Position numbers and translations under genes: made by a program
Notes under the pieces: generated by a model
The model's input: only the letters and a program-made list of their open reading frames with translations
Told to the model about the DNA's origin: nothing
Database searches by the model: none
From: Bog-532 sp963775825
GTDB lineage: Bacteria; Actinomycetota; Actinomycetes; Streptosporangiales; Streptosporangiaceae
Direction of reading: 5' to 3'
NCBI GenBank assembly: GCA_963775825.1
Contig: CAVZKY010000061.1
Coordinates: 62,001-126,000, forward strand
DNA: 64,000 nucleotides
In this document: positions 43,440 through 52,885 of the stretch, piece by piece
Position numbering within the stretch: position 1 is the first letter of the stretch
How the letters are laid out: every line of letters begins with the position of its first letter

Positions 43440-44758
43440 GCGACGCCGCCGAAGGCATCCCTGTCCTGGGTTCCCGTTCGGCGGAGTTGTTCGAGCGGGC
43501 GTGCGCCGTGACCCCGGGAGGCGTGAATTCGCCGGTGCGCGCGTTCGGCTCTGTGGGCGGGATCCCGCGGTTCATCGCTTCGGGCTCCGGGCCGTACCTG
43601 ACCGACGTGGACGGGCGCGAGTACGTCAACCTCGTCTGCTCCTGGGGCCCGATGATTCTCGGGCACGCGTACCCGCCGGTCGTGCAGGCGCTGCACGACG
43701 CGGCCCGCCGGGGCACGTCCTTCGGCGCGGCCACCCCCGGTGAGGTGGAGCTCGCGGAGGAGATCACCTCCCGCACCCCGGCCGAGCAGGTGCGGCTGGT
43801 CAACTCGGGCACGGAGGCGACCATGTCGGCGCTGCGGCTTGCCCGGGGCTTCACCGGCCGGCCCGCGGTCGTGAAGTTCGCGGGCTGCTACCACGGTCAC
43901 GTCGACGCCCTGCTCGCCTCGGCCGGATCGGGGGTCGCGACGTTCGGGCTGCCGGACTCGCCCGGCGTGACCGGTGCGTCGGCCAGCGACACCATTGTGC
44001 TGCCGTACAACGACGAGGCGGCGGTGCGGGAGGCCTTCGCGACGCGCGGCGACCAGATCGCGTGCGTGGTGACGGAGGCGTGCCCGGCGAACATGGGCGT
44101 GGTGCCGCCCGGCCCGGGCTTCAACGAGATGCTCGCCGCCGTCTGCCACGCGCACGGCGCGCTGCTCGTTGTGGACGAGGTGCTGACGGGATTTCGCGTG
44201 AGCCGGTCCGGCTGGTACGGGCGCGACGGCGTCGCCGGGGACCTGACGACGTTCGGCAAGGTGATGGGGGGCGGCCTGCCCGCGGCGGCCTTTGGCGGCC
44301 GGGCCGAGATCATGTCCCGGCTCGCCCCGAGCGGCCCCGTCTACCAGGCCGGGACGCTGTCCGGGAATCCGCTCGCGACCGCGGCCGGCCTGGCCACCCT
44401 GCGGGCCTGCACCCCCGAGGTGTACGGACGGGTGGACGAGGCCGCAGCGGTGGTGGCCAAGCTGGCCACCGAGGCGCTGACCGCGGCCGGCGTGCCGCAC
44501 TGCCTGCAGATGGCCGGCAACCTGTTCTCCATCTACCTCGGGCGCACCGAGCCGGTCCGGGACTTCACGGACGCCCGGGCCCAGTCGCCGGCTGCGTACG
44601 CGGCCTTCTTCCACGCGATGCTCGACGCCGGGGTGTACCTGCCGCCGTCGGCATTCGAAGCGTGGTTCCTGTCCGCGTCGCACGACACGGCCGCGATCGC
44701 GCGAATCGCCGCCGCGCTGCCCGCCGCCGCCCGGGCGGCGGCCCGGGCTCTCGGCTGA
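43436..44758 (+). CDS. hemL: Glutamate-1-semialdehyde 2,1-aminomutase
   Basis: 440 residues from GTG 43436, overlapping the previous stop and preceded by GGAGG. PLP-binding Lys275 is in TTFGKVMGGGLPAAAFGG. Other motifs: VTPGGVNSPVRAFGSVGG, NSGTEATMSALRLARG, LLVVDEVLTGFRV. It turns GSA into 5-aminolevulinate. It completes the C5 pathway with hemA upstream. Confidence 0.95.
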   Translation: MSDAAEGIPVLGSRSAELFERACAVTPGGVNSPVRAFGSVGGIPRFIASGSGPYLTDVDGREYVNLVCSWGPMILGHAYPPVVQALHDAARRGTSFGAATPGEVELAEEITSRTPAEQVRLVNSGTEATMSALRLARGFTGRPAVVKFAGCYHGHVDALLASAGSGVATFGLPDSPGVTGASASDTIVLPYNDEAAVREAFATRGDQIACVVTEACPANMGVVPPGPGFNEMLAAVCHAHGALLVVDEVLTGFRVSRSGWYGRDGVAGDLTTFGKVMGGGLPAAAFGGRAEIMSRLAPSGPVYQAGTLSGNPLATAAGLATLRACTPEVYGRVDEAAAVVAKLATEALTAAGVPHCLQMAGNLFSIYLGRTEPVRDFTDARAQSPAAYAAFFHAMLDAGVYLPPSAFEAWFLSASHDTAAIARIAAALPAAARAAARALG

Positions 44759-44835
44759 CGCCCGGGCCGGCCCGGCGGTCACTGTCACCGCATGGTCGTC
44801 GCGCTTCATCGTGGTGCCGGTAAGCTGACTCAGCC

Positions 44836-45534
44836 ATGAGTGACGACTTGCCCAGCCCTGCCGCCGCGGCCGCGGCGGGTGCCGCCACGCCCGGGCCAGG
44901 CGCCGATACGACCGTTGTGCACCTGCTCCGGCACGGGGAGGTCGATAACCCGCGCGGGCTGCTCTACGGCCGCCTGCCGGGCTATCACCTGTCCGAAGAT
45001 GGCCGGATCATGGCCAAGGCCGCCGCGGACTATCTGGCCGAACGGGACGTGGTGGCCGTCTTCACCTCCCCGCTGGAGCGTGCCCGGGAGACGGCCGAGC
45101 CGGTCGCCGAGCGGTTCGGTGTCGAGCCGATCGTCGACGAGCGGCTCATCGAGTCATGGAATCACTTCGAGGGCCTGGTCTTCGGGGTGGGGGACGGCTC
45201 GCTGCGGCGGCTTGAGCACTGGTGGTACCTGAGGGATCCGTTCTCCCCGTCCTGGGGCGAGCCCTACAAGGCGGTCGTCCAGCGGGTGCTCGCCGCGATG
45301 ACGGACGCGCGGGACGCCGCCCGCGGGCACGACGTGGTGTGCGTCAGCCACCAACTGCCCATCTGGGTGACGCGCCGGAGCGTCGAAGGCCGGAGGCTGT
45401 GGCACCACCCGAGCAACCGTGAATGTGCGCTGGCCAGCGTGACCAGCTTCACCTATACCGGGGACGCCATCACCGGCGTGACCTACGCTCAGCCGGCCCG
45501 GCGTCAGGCTAATCTTGGTGGTGCGGCACAATAG
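44836..45534 (+). CDS. Histidine phosphatase family protein
   Basis: 232 residues. The phosphohistidine motif is LLRHGEVDNPRG (about 29-40), with VFTSPLERARETAEPVAERF and VCVSHQLPIW (second His). The N-terminal 25 residues are Ala/Pro-rich. A cofactor-independent phosphoglycerate-mutase-like enzyme usually found in this place, between hemL and the cytochrome c genes, in actinobacteria. The substrate is unknown. Confidence 0.88.
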   Translation: MSDDLPSPAAAAAAGAATPGPGADTTVVHLLRHGEVDNPRGLLYGRLPGYHLSEDGRIMAKAAADYLAERDVVAVFTSPLERARETAEPVAERFGVEPIVDERLIESWNHFEGLVFGVGDGSLRRLEHWWYLRDPFSPSWGEPYKAVVQRVLAAMTDARDAARGHDVVCVSHQLPIWVTRRSVEGRRLWHHPSNRECALASVTSFTYTGDAITGVTYAQPARRQANLGGAAQ

Positions 45535-45585
45535 AGCCTGGTACTACTCATTGTAGGAGTTTTCCGGGTCCGGGAGATCTGCCTG

Positions 45586-46188
45586 GTGTTCCGCTCGTCG
45601 ACTACCGTTCGCCGTGCCATGGGCATGGCGATGATGGCCATCGCCGGCGTCCTGGGCGTGGCGGCGTGCGGCGGCCAGATAGCCGCGAACACTCCGGCCA
45701 GCAACGGGGTCAACTTCGTCGCGGGCAGCGGTACCACCACATACTTCAAGGCCGGTAGCCGGACGGCTGCCCCAGCCGTTTCCGGCACCACGCTGTCCGG
45801 CGCCAAACTCAGCCTGAGCAGCTACCGCGGCCAGGTGGTCGTGCTCAACTTCTGGGGATCATGGTGCGCGCCGTGCCGCAAGGAGGCCGAGACGCTGGTC
45901 GTGCTGTCGGAGCAGTACAAGTCCAAGGGCGTCCGGTTCGTCGGGGTCGATATCCGCGACTCGCCCGCCACCGCGGACGCCTTCGTGCAGAATTTCGGTA
46001 TCACCTATCCGAGCCTGAACGACCCAGCCGACGAGATCGCGCTCGACTTCAGCGGCACGGTGCCGCCAGCGGCGATCCCGAGCACCCTGGTGATCGACCG
46101 CAGTGGCCGGATCGCGGGGCGGATCATCGGCGGGGTGACGTACCCGAGCCTCAACAGCACGCTGACCAAGGTGACCGCTGGGACATGA
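45586..46188 (+). CDS. resA: TlpA/ResA-type thiol-disulfide oxidoreductase lipoprotein
   Basis: 200 residues. Signal peptide with lipobox GVAAC (about 26-29), then a thioredoxin fold with WGSWCAPCRKEAETL (CxxC). It fits ResA, which reduces apocytochrome c Cys before heme attachment. GTG start at 45586. Only 4 nt separate it from resB; in most actinomycetes ccdA, which supplies its electrons, sits between them and is missing here. Confidence 0.92.
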   Translation: MFRSSTTVRRAMGMAMMAIAGVLGVAACGGQIAANTPASNGVNFVAGSGTTTYFKAGSRTAAPAVSGTTLSGAKLSLSSYRGQVVVLNFWGSWCAPCRKEAETLVVLSEQYKSKGVRFVGVDIRDSPATADAFVQNFGITYPSLNDPADEIALDFSGTVPPAAIPSTLVIDRSGRIAGRIIGGVTYPSLNSTLTKVTAGT

Positions 46189-46192
46189 ACCG

Positions 46193-47902
46193 ATGACGGA
46201 CGTGCGCACGCCAGAGGCGGGCGGCGGGGGCGCCGCGCCGGGTGAGTTCGTGCCGGGTGATCCCGCCCCGCCGAAGCTCCCGGCCGCGGGCCGGTTCGGC
46301 GTGACGGCGTGGGCCCGGTGGGGCTGGCGGCAGCTCACCTCGATGCGCATCGCGCTCGTCCTGCTGTTCCTGCTCGCCCTGGGCAGCGTGCCCGGATCGC
46401 TGCTGCCGCAGCAGGGCATCGACCCGGCCGCGGTCCAGCAGTACTACACCGCCCACCCGGCGCTGGCGCCCTTCCTCAACGCCTTCGGCCTCTTCAACGT
46501 CTTCGCCGCCCCTTGGTTCGCGGCGATCTACCTGCTGCTTTTTGTGTCGCTGGCCGGCTGCGTGCTGCCGCGGGCGTACCGGCTGGCCCGCTCGGCCCGG
46601 GCGCTGCCCCCGGCCGCGCCGCGCCTGTTGTCCCGGCTGCCGAACTCCGTGCGCTACGAGACGACGATGACGCCGGCGGAGGCCTCCGCCGCGGCGGAGG
46701 CCTTCCTGGCCCGGCGGCGCTTCCGGCTGCACCGGGGCGACGGCTGGCTGTCGGCGGAGAAGGGGTACCGCCGCGAGTTCGGCAACCTGCTGTTCCACAT
46801 CGCGCTCATCGGGGTCCTGGTCTCGGTCAGCCTTGGTGGCCTGCTCGGGTACAAGGCCGACCGTGTGGTGGTCGAGGGCAGCAGCTTCGCGGACACCATC
46901 ACCGACCTCGACGCGTACCATCCCGGGCACCTGGTGTCGCCCAGCGACCTGGCGCCCTTCAGTCTGACGCTGGACAAGTTCACGGCGAGCTACATCCTGA
47001 GCGGGCCGGACCGCGACCAGCCGTCCGTCTTCGGGGCGCACGTCTCTTACACGGCGCAGCCCGGTGGCCCGGTGCGGAGCTACGACATCCAGGTGAACCA
47101 CCCGCTGAGCGTGGACTCCACCAAGGTCTACCTGATCGGGCACGGGTACGCCCCGGTCTTCCGGGTGACGGACGGGCGCGGCAAGATCGTGTACGACCAG
47201 GCGACCCCGTTCCTGCCCGCCGAGACGTCCACCTACCTGTCCGAGGGCGTCGTGAAGGTGCCCGATGCGCAGCCGAAGCAGCTCGGCTTCGCCGGGGTGT
47301 TCCTGCCCACCGCGGTCGACGTGGACGGCCAGCTCCAGTCGGCCTTCCCGGCGCCGTATCAGCCGGCGGTCAGCATGATCCCTTACAGCGGCAACCTGGG
47401 TCTGAACTCCGGCGTACCCCAGTCGGTGTACCAGCTCGACACCTCCGGCATGCACCGGCTCGACACTTCCGTGCAGGTGCTGACGCCTGGCCAGGCGATG
47501 AAGCTGCCGAACGGCGCGGGCACGCTCACGTTCACCGGCTACAAGCAATGGATCAGCCTGCAGGTGACCTACGACCCGGGGCAGGTGCCGGCGCTGATCT
47601 CCGGGATCGTCGCCCTGGCGGGCCTGCTGCTGTCCTTCCTCGTCCGGCGGCGGCGGATCTTCGTCCGCGGCTACCGTGGTGAATCCGGCTGCACCGTGGT
47701 CGACGTGGGCGGCCTGGCCCGCTCAGACGTCGGCGGCGGATTCGAGACCGAGTTCGCGGAGCTGGCGGCCGGTCTTGGAGCCGCGTTCCACGGCACATCC
47801 GGTGCTGACCGACCGGTGCCGGTCACCGCTGCCACGCCGGCTCGCGGCGACGACGATCCATCTCCCACCACCGAAGAGACGCGCAGTGCAGAGACGGAGT
47901 GA
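46193..47902 (+). CDS. resB: Cytochrome c biogenesis protein ResB
   Basis: 569 residues. Four membrane helices: about 51-72, 108-128, 196-218 and near 463-483. A large extracytoplasmic domain lies between the third and fourth. N-terminal WGWRQLTSMRIALVLLFLLA and LFNVFAAPWFAAIYLLLF are typical of ResB. With CcsB it forms the System II heme-handling synthetase that joins heme to CxxCH of cytochromes c. The tail beyond the last helix is longer than usual and acidic. It overlaps ccsB. Confidence 0.93.
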   Translation: MTDVRTPEAGGGGAAPGEFVPGDPAPPKLPAAGRFGVTAWARWGWRQLTSMRIALVLLFLLALGSVPGSLLPQQGIDPAAVQQYYTAHPALAPFLNAFGLFNVFAAPWFAAIYLLLFVSLAGCVLPRAYRLARSARALPPAAPRLLSRLPNSVRYETTMTPAEASAAAEAFLARRRFRLHRGDGWLSAEKGYRREFGNLLFHIALIGVLVSVSLGGLLGYKADRVVVEGSSFADTITDLDAYHPGHLVSPSDLAPFSLTLDKFTASYILSGPDRDQPSVFGAHVSYTAQPGGPVRSYDIQVNHPLSVDSTKVYLIGHGYAPVFRVTDGRGKIVYDQATPFLPAETSTYLSEGVVKVPDAQPKQLGFAGVFLPTAVDVDGQLQSAFPAPYQPAVSMIPYSGNLGLNSGVPQSVYQLDTSGMHRLDTSVQVLTPGQAMKLPNGAGTLTFTGYKQWISLQVTYDPGQVPALISGIVALAGLLLSFLVRRRRIFVRGYRGESGCTVVDVGGLARSDVGGGFETEFAELAAGLGAAFHGTSGADRPVPVTAATPARGDDDPSPTTEETRSAETE

Positions 47903-47907
47903 GGCCC

Positions 47908-48930
47908 ATGTCCGATAACCTCGGGCTGGCGCAGCTCAGCGACTACCTCCTGATCACGGCCGTGGTCATCTACTCGCTCGCGATGCTGGCCTACGCGGGC
48001 GACTTCGCCTACGGCCGCCGGATGAAGCCGGCCGCGTCCGCGAAGACCTCCCGGCCGGTCGCCGAACTGGCCGGTGTGGGCGCGGGCAGCGGAGCAGCCT
48101 CCGCGGAACCGCCCGCGGCAGCCACCCCGGCGAAGGTGAACCAGCCCGCGGACGGGCGGGAACGGCCCGGCCCGCTGATCCGCGGGGCGATCGCCCTGAC
48201 CTGCGTCGGCCTGGCCGTGCACCTGGCCGGCGTCATCACCCGGGGCCTGGCGGTGCACCGGGTGCCCTGGGGCGACATGTACGAGTTCGTCACGGCGCTG
48301 ACCTGCGTGACCGTCCTCTTCTTCGTCGCCCTGATGATGCGCTACCGGGCCTGGCATCTCGGCGTGTTCGTGATGGGCGCGGTGGTTGTCGCGCTGGGGC
48401 TCGCGCAGACGGTCATCTACACACCGGCCGGTCCGCTGGTGCCCGCGCTGCAGTCCTACTGGCTGGCGATCCACGTGGCCGCGATGATGCTGTCGGTCGG
48501 GATATTCTTCGTGGCCGCCGTGCTGGGCGTGGTCTACCTCTGCACCGAACGGTACAACCGGCGGGTGGCGGCCGGCCGCAGCCCGGCCGACCACGGTGTC
48601 ATGCGCCGGCTGCCCGGGGTGGAGGAGCTCGACCGGCTCACCTACCGGACCGTTGTCTTCGGCTTCCCGATCTGGACGTTCGGCATCATCGCCGGCGCGA
48701 TCTGGGCCGACCAGGCGTGGGGCCGCTACTGGGGCTGGGACCCGGTCGAGACGTGGGCCTTCATCACCTGGGTCGTCTACGCCTGCTTCCTGCACGCCCG
48801 CGCCACGGCCGGCTGGCGAGGCAGGCGCGCCGCGTATATCCAGCTGATCGGATTCGGCGCCCTGCTGTTCAACATCCTGGTGGTGCAGACGTTCATCACG
48901 GGCCTGCACTCCTACGCGGGCCTGGGCTGA
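47908..48930 (+). CDS. ccsB: Cytochrome c biogenesis protein CcsB/ResC
   Basis: 340 residues from ATG 47908, chosen because GGAG lies 8 nt upstream; GTG 47899 is the alternative inside resB. Six to eight membrane helices and the tryptophan-rich heme site WGRYWGWDPVETWAFITWVV. Conserved His are in VHLAGVITRG, IHVAAMML and TFITGLHSY. It exports and presents heme to apocytochromes with ResB. Last gene of the heme/cytochrome stretch. Confidence 0.94.
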   Translation: MSDNLGLAQLSDYLLITAVVIYSLAMLAYAGDFAYGRRMKPAASAKTSRPVAELAGVGAGSGAASAEPPAAATPAKVNQPADGRERPGPLIRGAIALTCVGLAVHLAGVITRGLAVHRVPWGDMYEFVTALTCVTVLFFVALMMRYRAWHLGVFVMGAVVVALGLAQTVIYTPAGPLVPALQSYWLAIHVAAMMLSVGIFFVAAVLGVVYLCTERYNRRVAAGRSPADHGVMRRLPGVEELDRLTYRTVVFGFPIWTFGIIAGAIWADQAWGRYWGWDPVETWAFITWVVYACFLHARATAGWRGRRAAYIQLIGFGALLFNILVVQTFITGLHSYAGLG

Positions 48931-48935
48931 GGCCT

Positions 48936-48953
48936 GCCGGCTGAAAGGCCGGC
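48936..48953 (+). terminator. Possible terminator hairpin after ccsB
   Basis: GCCGGC pairs with itself across a 6-nt loop (TGAAAG), 5 nt after the ccsB stop and before a convergent gene. Stem short, no U tract. Confidence 0.4.
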
Positions 48954-48996
48954 GATCCGTGCAGCGTGCCGTCCGCGGCTAGGCGGCTGCGCGGCC

Positions 48997-49200
48997 CTAG
49001 TAGGGCCGGGTGGGCCGGGCTGGGTCACGGAACCCCAGCCATACAGCGGCGCCGACAGCGAAGGTCCCCGCGACGATCGCGATCCAGGCGGCCTTCGGGA
49101 GGCCACGGCACTCGCTGCCAGGAGTGAGCGCCACGTCGACCAGGCAGTAAAGCCAGAAGCCCGCCACCATGAGCACGAAGAGGGCGCCGAGCAGCAACAT
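48997..49200 (-). CDS. PLDc_N domain membrane protein
   Basis: 67 residues with two membrane helices (about 3-24 and 38-58). The phospholipase-D-nuclease N-terminal motif is seen: FWLYCLVDVALT, then PKAAWIAIVAG. The catalytic domain is absent, as in many stand-alone actinobacterial copies. It is convergent with ccsB. The function is unknown. Confidence 0.82.
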   Translation of the reverse strand: MLLLGALFVLMVAGFWLYCLVDVALTPGSECRGLPKAAWIAIVAGTFAVGAAVWLGFRDPARPTRPY

Positions 49201-49368
49201 GCACGAAGCCTAACCGTGGATAGGGACCACCCGTATCCACATTGGCCAAGTTTGAAACGGCATACGAACCCCGCGCATCACCGACGCATGACCGAAGGTC
49301 ACGACGAAGTGACTTGCACGTTTTTTCGTCGTACGCTGGCGCCCGAGTGCGAACAGGGAGTGCGAGAC

Positions 49369-50661
49369 ATGCGGCTACGGCTCTTCGAGCGCGTCCGCCG
49401 GCTCGCCCATCCGCGTGCGGGCAGGTTCGGGCCGCGGCGTGGCCGGGCCGGGGAGATGACGCGGCACGACCGGCCCTGGGAGGCACACTCGGGCGGCCAT
49501 GCAGGTGACCCGCGCGGGCAGGCCGCGTCCGCGAGCGCCGCCGACATCGCCGGACGGCACCGCCGTCACAGCCAGGAAGCCGCCGGGCACGGCCCGGCGG
49601 AGGTACCCGCACCGAGGAACGAACCGCCGTGGGCGGCTGAGGGGCGACCGACCTGGGCGGACAGCCACAGCAGCGGCCCAGCCACGGCGGGGCCCCCTGG
49701 CGGCGCCCGCTCGCCGGCTCCACGCCCGCCGCGCCCGGTGAACCCACCTCCCCGCGGCCGTGGCGAGATGGCCGGCCGCCCGGCCGACCCGCCCGGCTTG
49801 CCCCTGGGCGGGGCACGAGCGCGGCTGCGCCCCTATGGCACCGCGCCGGTCGTCCCGCCGCCCGCCTCCCCGGCCACCCGGGACCGGAACCGGAACCGCG
49901 CCAGGCCGCCTGCGGCGGCCCGGCCGCAGTGGTTCGAGACCGAACGCGCCAACCTCCCTGCCCAGCGACAGGCCGACGCTGGTGCACGAGCGGCCGGCAC
50001 GGCCGGATCCGTCCGGCCCCGGCTCCCGTTCGCGCACCCGCGCAATCCGGGCGAGCCCAGCCACGGTGATGGCCGCCGCAACTGCGGCACGCTGGAGGCC
50101 GTGCTGTGGCGGCAGTGGGATCCGGCGACGCTTCCGCCCGCGGAAGCGGCGGCGGCGATCGACCGGCTGGCTGAGCTGCCCCAGCAGATCAAGGACAGGC
50201 TCGCCGCGGGCCTCGACGGCATCTTCGTGGGGCCCGGTGGCGTTCCGCTGCTGGACGACATGACCGCCCTCCGGGGGGTGTCCCTGCCCTCTGGCCGGGC
50301 CACCTGGGATGCCTGCGCTGGCGCCTACGGCGAACGCAAGATCGTGGTCGGGACCAAGCCGTCACCCACCCCGGACGTGATGTGCCACGAGGTCGGGCAT
50401 GCGCTGGATGACATCGATGCGCCAGCCGGCCGATGGCAGTCCGACTCGGCCGAGTTCCGGATGCTCTACGATCAGTGCCAGCCGCACCTGGCGAGCGACT
50501 TCCACCGCCAGCGCGGTGGCCTGGGCCGCAAGGAATTCTTCGCGGACGCGTTCGCGGCGATCGCGTCCAGGCAGCGGCCGGCCCTGGTTGACATGCTCGG
50601 CGGCAATACCCGGACGGCGCTGAATGTGATGCTCTACTTCAACCGGCGTTATGGCATCTAG
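49369..50661 (+). CDS. Zincin-type metallopeptidase-like protein with long disordered N-terminus
   Basis: 430 residues from ATG 49369 (GGAG 9 nt upstream); the frame is open to 49216 with other possible starts. About 250 residues of Arg/Pro/Gly/Ala-rich low complexity precede a compact C-terminal domain. There the metal motif CHEVGHALDD (HExxH form with E-V-G) is followed by EFRMLYDQC and KEFFADAFAAIAS, whose acidic residues suit a third zinc ligand, as in anthrax-lethal-factor-like zincins. No signal peptide. It is next to a small acidic gene (12 nt), perhaps inhibitor or substrate. Confidence 0.6.
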   Translation: MRLRLFERVRRLAHPRAGRFGPRRGRAGEMTRHDRPWEAHSGGHAGDPRGQAASASAADIAGRHRRHSQEAAGHGPAEVPAPRNEPPWAAEGRPTWADSHSSGPATAGPPGGARSPAPRPPRPVNPPPRGRGEMAGRPADPPGLPLGGARARLRPYGTAPVVPPPASPATRDRNRNRARPPAAARPQWFETERANLPAQRQADAGARAAGTAGSVRPRLPFAHPRNPGEPSHGDGRRNCGTLEAVLWRQWDPATLPPAEAAAAIDRLAELPQQIKDRLAAGLDGIFVGPGGVPLLDDMTALRGVSLPSGRATWDACAGAYGERKIVVGTKPSPTPDVMCHEVGHALDDIDAPAGRWQSDSAEFRMLYDQCQPHLASDFHRQRGGLGRKEFFADAFAAIASRQRPALVDMLGGNTRTALNVMLYFNRRYGI

Positions 50662-50672
50662 GTGAGCGTGGG

Positions 50673-50951
50673 ATGTTCGTCATACGGCTACCGAACGGGA
50701 ACCTGATGGTTCCGCAGACCGCCATCGGCAATGACGGGCGGATGATCGGCAACGCCTACGTGGAAATTGGGCCACAGGATGCGGAGTACGCCCGGCTGGC
50801 CGCCCAGGCGATGACCGAAGACGAGGCGGCCCGGCGCCGGGCTCAGTGGCGCGATGGCGACGAGGCGCTGCAACGCGAATTCGCCGAGTTCGCCCGGCAA
50901 AACTCCGACTACCGCTGGTCCGAGCCGGGCGACGACGCCGATCCCGCCTAG
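50673..50951 (+). CDS. Small acidic partner of the zincin gene
   Basis: 92 residues, ATG 50673 with a weak ribosome site. Acidic by eye, with helix-rich middle (TEDEAARRRAQWRDGDEALQ) and the N-terminal strand-like MFVIRLPNGNLMVPQTAIGN. No known domain. Its position 11 nt after the zincin on the same strand suggests it is made with it, as inhibitor, immunity protein or substrate; this is inference. Confidence 0.5.
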   Translation: MFVIRLPNGNLMVPQTAIGNDGRMIGNAYVEIGPQDAEYARLAAQAMTEDEAARRRAQWRDGDEALQREFAEFARQNSDYRWSEPGDDADPA

Positions 50952-51160
50952 CACCTGCCTGCTGCTTCCGCGACGCGATCAGGGTCGCCGCCCGGCCTGC
51001 CCGTCGACGCGCCCCGTCCGGCCAGCGGCAGAAGCTCGGGTGGCGCCCGGCCTACGGCGGGCTGCACGCGGCGCGATCACCATGCATGACGCCGGGCTGC
51101 CGCCATGGCCGTGCGGCCACTACGAGAGGCGGGACGATCGCCGTGCCGGCCGCCGGGACG

Positions 51161-51370
51161 TCACAAAACCGACTGACCGTCGGCTGACGGCTCTCCCTCG
51201 CCGCGGAGCAGCGCGCGCACTTCCGATTCCCGGAAGCGCCGATGCCCCCCAGGCGTACGGATGCTCGTGATGCGGCCAGATGCGGCCCAGCGCGTGACGG
51301 TCTTCGGGTCAACCCGGAACAGAGCCGCTACCTCTCCCGGAGTGAGTAGCCGCTCGTTGTTGCCGTCCAA
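51161..51370 (-). CDS. bldC: BldC-family developmental regulator
   Basis: 69 residues. The MerR-like single HTH domain is almost that of Streptomyces BldC: LLTPGEVAALFRVDPKTVTR, then SIRTPGGHRRFRESEVRALL. BldC holds off early aerial growth by cooperative DNA binding. The gene is alone and divergent from a dehydratase gene; the regulator may therefore also act on that 144-nt spacer. The C-terminal tail is unlike BldC. Confidence 0.9.
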   Translation of the reverse strand: MDGNNERLLTPGEVAALFRVDPKTVTRWAASGRITSIRTPGGHRRFRESEVRALLRGEGEPSADGQSVL

Positions 51371-51514
51371 CTTAGTCCCCTCCCAGTTAAGCCCCGTTGG
51401 CCCATGGACCTGAGCCTGACCTAAGTTTGGCGACTAACGAGTGCTTTCTGCCTAGATTTCGGAAAATTAGAGCGACCCGATTATTCCGTGTGCCCGCTAC
51501 CTTACTGTGACGGC

Positions 51515-52507
51515 ATGGGTCAGCTTGTATCTGTTGCCGAGATCCGGGCCGCCGCCGACCGCCTGCACGGTGTGGTCACCCGTACGGCGCTCGCGCCCTT
51601 TCCGGGACTGCCGTCCCCGCTGCTGATCAAACCCGAGTCGCTACAGCCGGTGGGCTCGTTCAAGCTGCGTGGCGCCTATGCGGCGATCAGCGCGCTGCCG
51701 TCCGCTGGGCGGCAGCGGGGAGTGGTGGCCCATTCGAGCGGCAACCACGGGCACGCGGTGGCCTACGCCGCGGCCCTGCTCGGCATCCGCGCCGTGATCG
51801 TGGTACCCGAGACGGCGCCGGCCACCAAGACGGACGCCATCATCGCCTGCGGCGCCGAGCTGATCAGGGTTGTGCCGACCATGGAGGCGCGGACGGCCAC
51901 GGCCGATGCGCTCGTCGCCCGGCATGGCTACGCGCTCATCCCGCCGTTCGACGACCCCCGCGTGATCGCCGGCCAGGGCACGATCGGCCTGGAGATCATG
52001 GCGGATGCCCCGGACACGGACCTGATCGTCGTGCCCGTCAGCGGCGGAGGCCTCATCGCCGGTATATCTGCCGCCGCCCGCGCGGTCAGCCCGGACGTCA
52101 CGATCATCGGTGTCGAGCCCGAGTTCGCCGCGGACGCCCGGGACTCGCTCCGGAAGGGGGAGCGGGTCGCTTGGCCGTCCGCCTCGGTCCAGCGGACGGT
52201 CGCCGACGCGCTCCGGGTGGAGCGCGTCGGCGCCCTTCCCTTTGCGCACATGCAGCGGGATGTGGCCGGCATCGTCACCGTCACCGACGGGGAAATCCTC
52301 GCCGCGGTGCGGCGCCTGGCCACCGAGGCGCGCCTGGTGGCCGAGCCGGGCGGTGCGGCTGCGGCGGCGGCCTGGCTGTTCCGCCGGGACGAGTTGCCGG
52401 GGGCACGTCATCCCGTGGCGGTGCTCTCGGGCGGAAACATCGACCCGGCCCTGTTCACGCGGGTTATTGCGGCCGGCGGTGCCACGCCACCGCCGGCCGC
52501 GCACTAA
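51515..52507 (+). CDS. Threonine/serine dehydratase (PLP)
   Basis: 330 residues from ATG 51515; GTG 51488 would add nine unlikely residues. PLP-Lys motif is VGSFKLRGAYAAI, the phosphate-cup SGGGLIAGI and VAHSSGNHGHAVAYAAALLG. It lacks the C-terminal ACT domain of biosynthetic IlvA, so a catabolic threonine/serine dehydratase or serine racemase-like enzyme fits. Likely a short leader: an AT-richer promoter zone ends about 20 nt before the start. Confidence 0.9.
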   Translation: MGQLVSVAEIRAAADRLHGVVTRTALAPFPGLPSPLLIKPESLQPVGSFKLRGAYAAISALPSAGRQRGVVAHSSGNHGHAVAYAAALLGIRAVIVVPETAPATKTDAIIACGAELIRVVPTMEARTATADALVARHGYALIPPFDDPRVIAGQGTIGLEIMADAPDTDLIVVPVSGGGLIAGISAAARAVSPDVTIIGVEPEFAADARDSLRKGERVAWPSASVQRTVADALRVERVGALPFAHMQRDVAGIVTVTDGEILAAVRRLATEARLVAEPGGAAAAAAWLFRRDELPGARHPVAVLSGGNIDPALFTRVIAAGGATPPPAAH

Positions 52508-52519
52508 CCTGTCAGTGTC

Positions 52520-52783
52520 ATGCGTACTGCCCTGGCCTACACGTCCGCGCGGTTTGTGCTCTTCCTGATCGCGCTCGTGGCCCTCTACTTCGCTGGCGCC
52601 CGCGGGCTGCTGCTGGCCGCTCTGGCCCTGCTGGTCAGCGGGATCGCCAGTTTTGTCCTGCTGTCACGGCAGCGGGACCGCATGTCCGGCGCGCTGACCT
52701 CCCGGCTGCGCGGTGTGCGCAGCCGGACCGTCGAGCTCCGCACCCGCCTCGACGAAGGCACGCGCGCCGAAGACAAGGACTAA
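52520..52783 (+). CDS. DUF4229 membrane protein
   Basis: 87 residues with two membrane helices (about 8-28 and 31-50) and a basic, polar tail (RQRDRMSGALTSRLRGVRSR, then acidic end). Family of unknown role, very widespread in actinobacteria. It is 12 nt after the dehydratase gene. Confidence 0.85.
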   Translation: MRTALAYTSARFVLFLIALVALYFAGARGLLLAALALLVSGIASFVLLSRQRDRMSGALTSRLRGVRSRTVELRTRLDEGTRAEDKD

Positions 52784-52885
52784 GGGGCCAACGGGATCTC
52801 CCCGATCACCCGCTCCAGCCCCGCGGCCGGGCCGGGCTGCGCATCCCGAGCCTGCCCGGCTCGCCCGGGCCGGGAGCGCCGTCTG

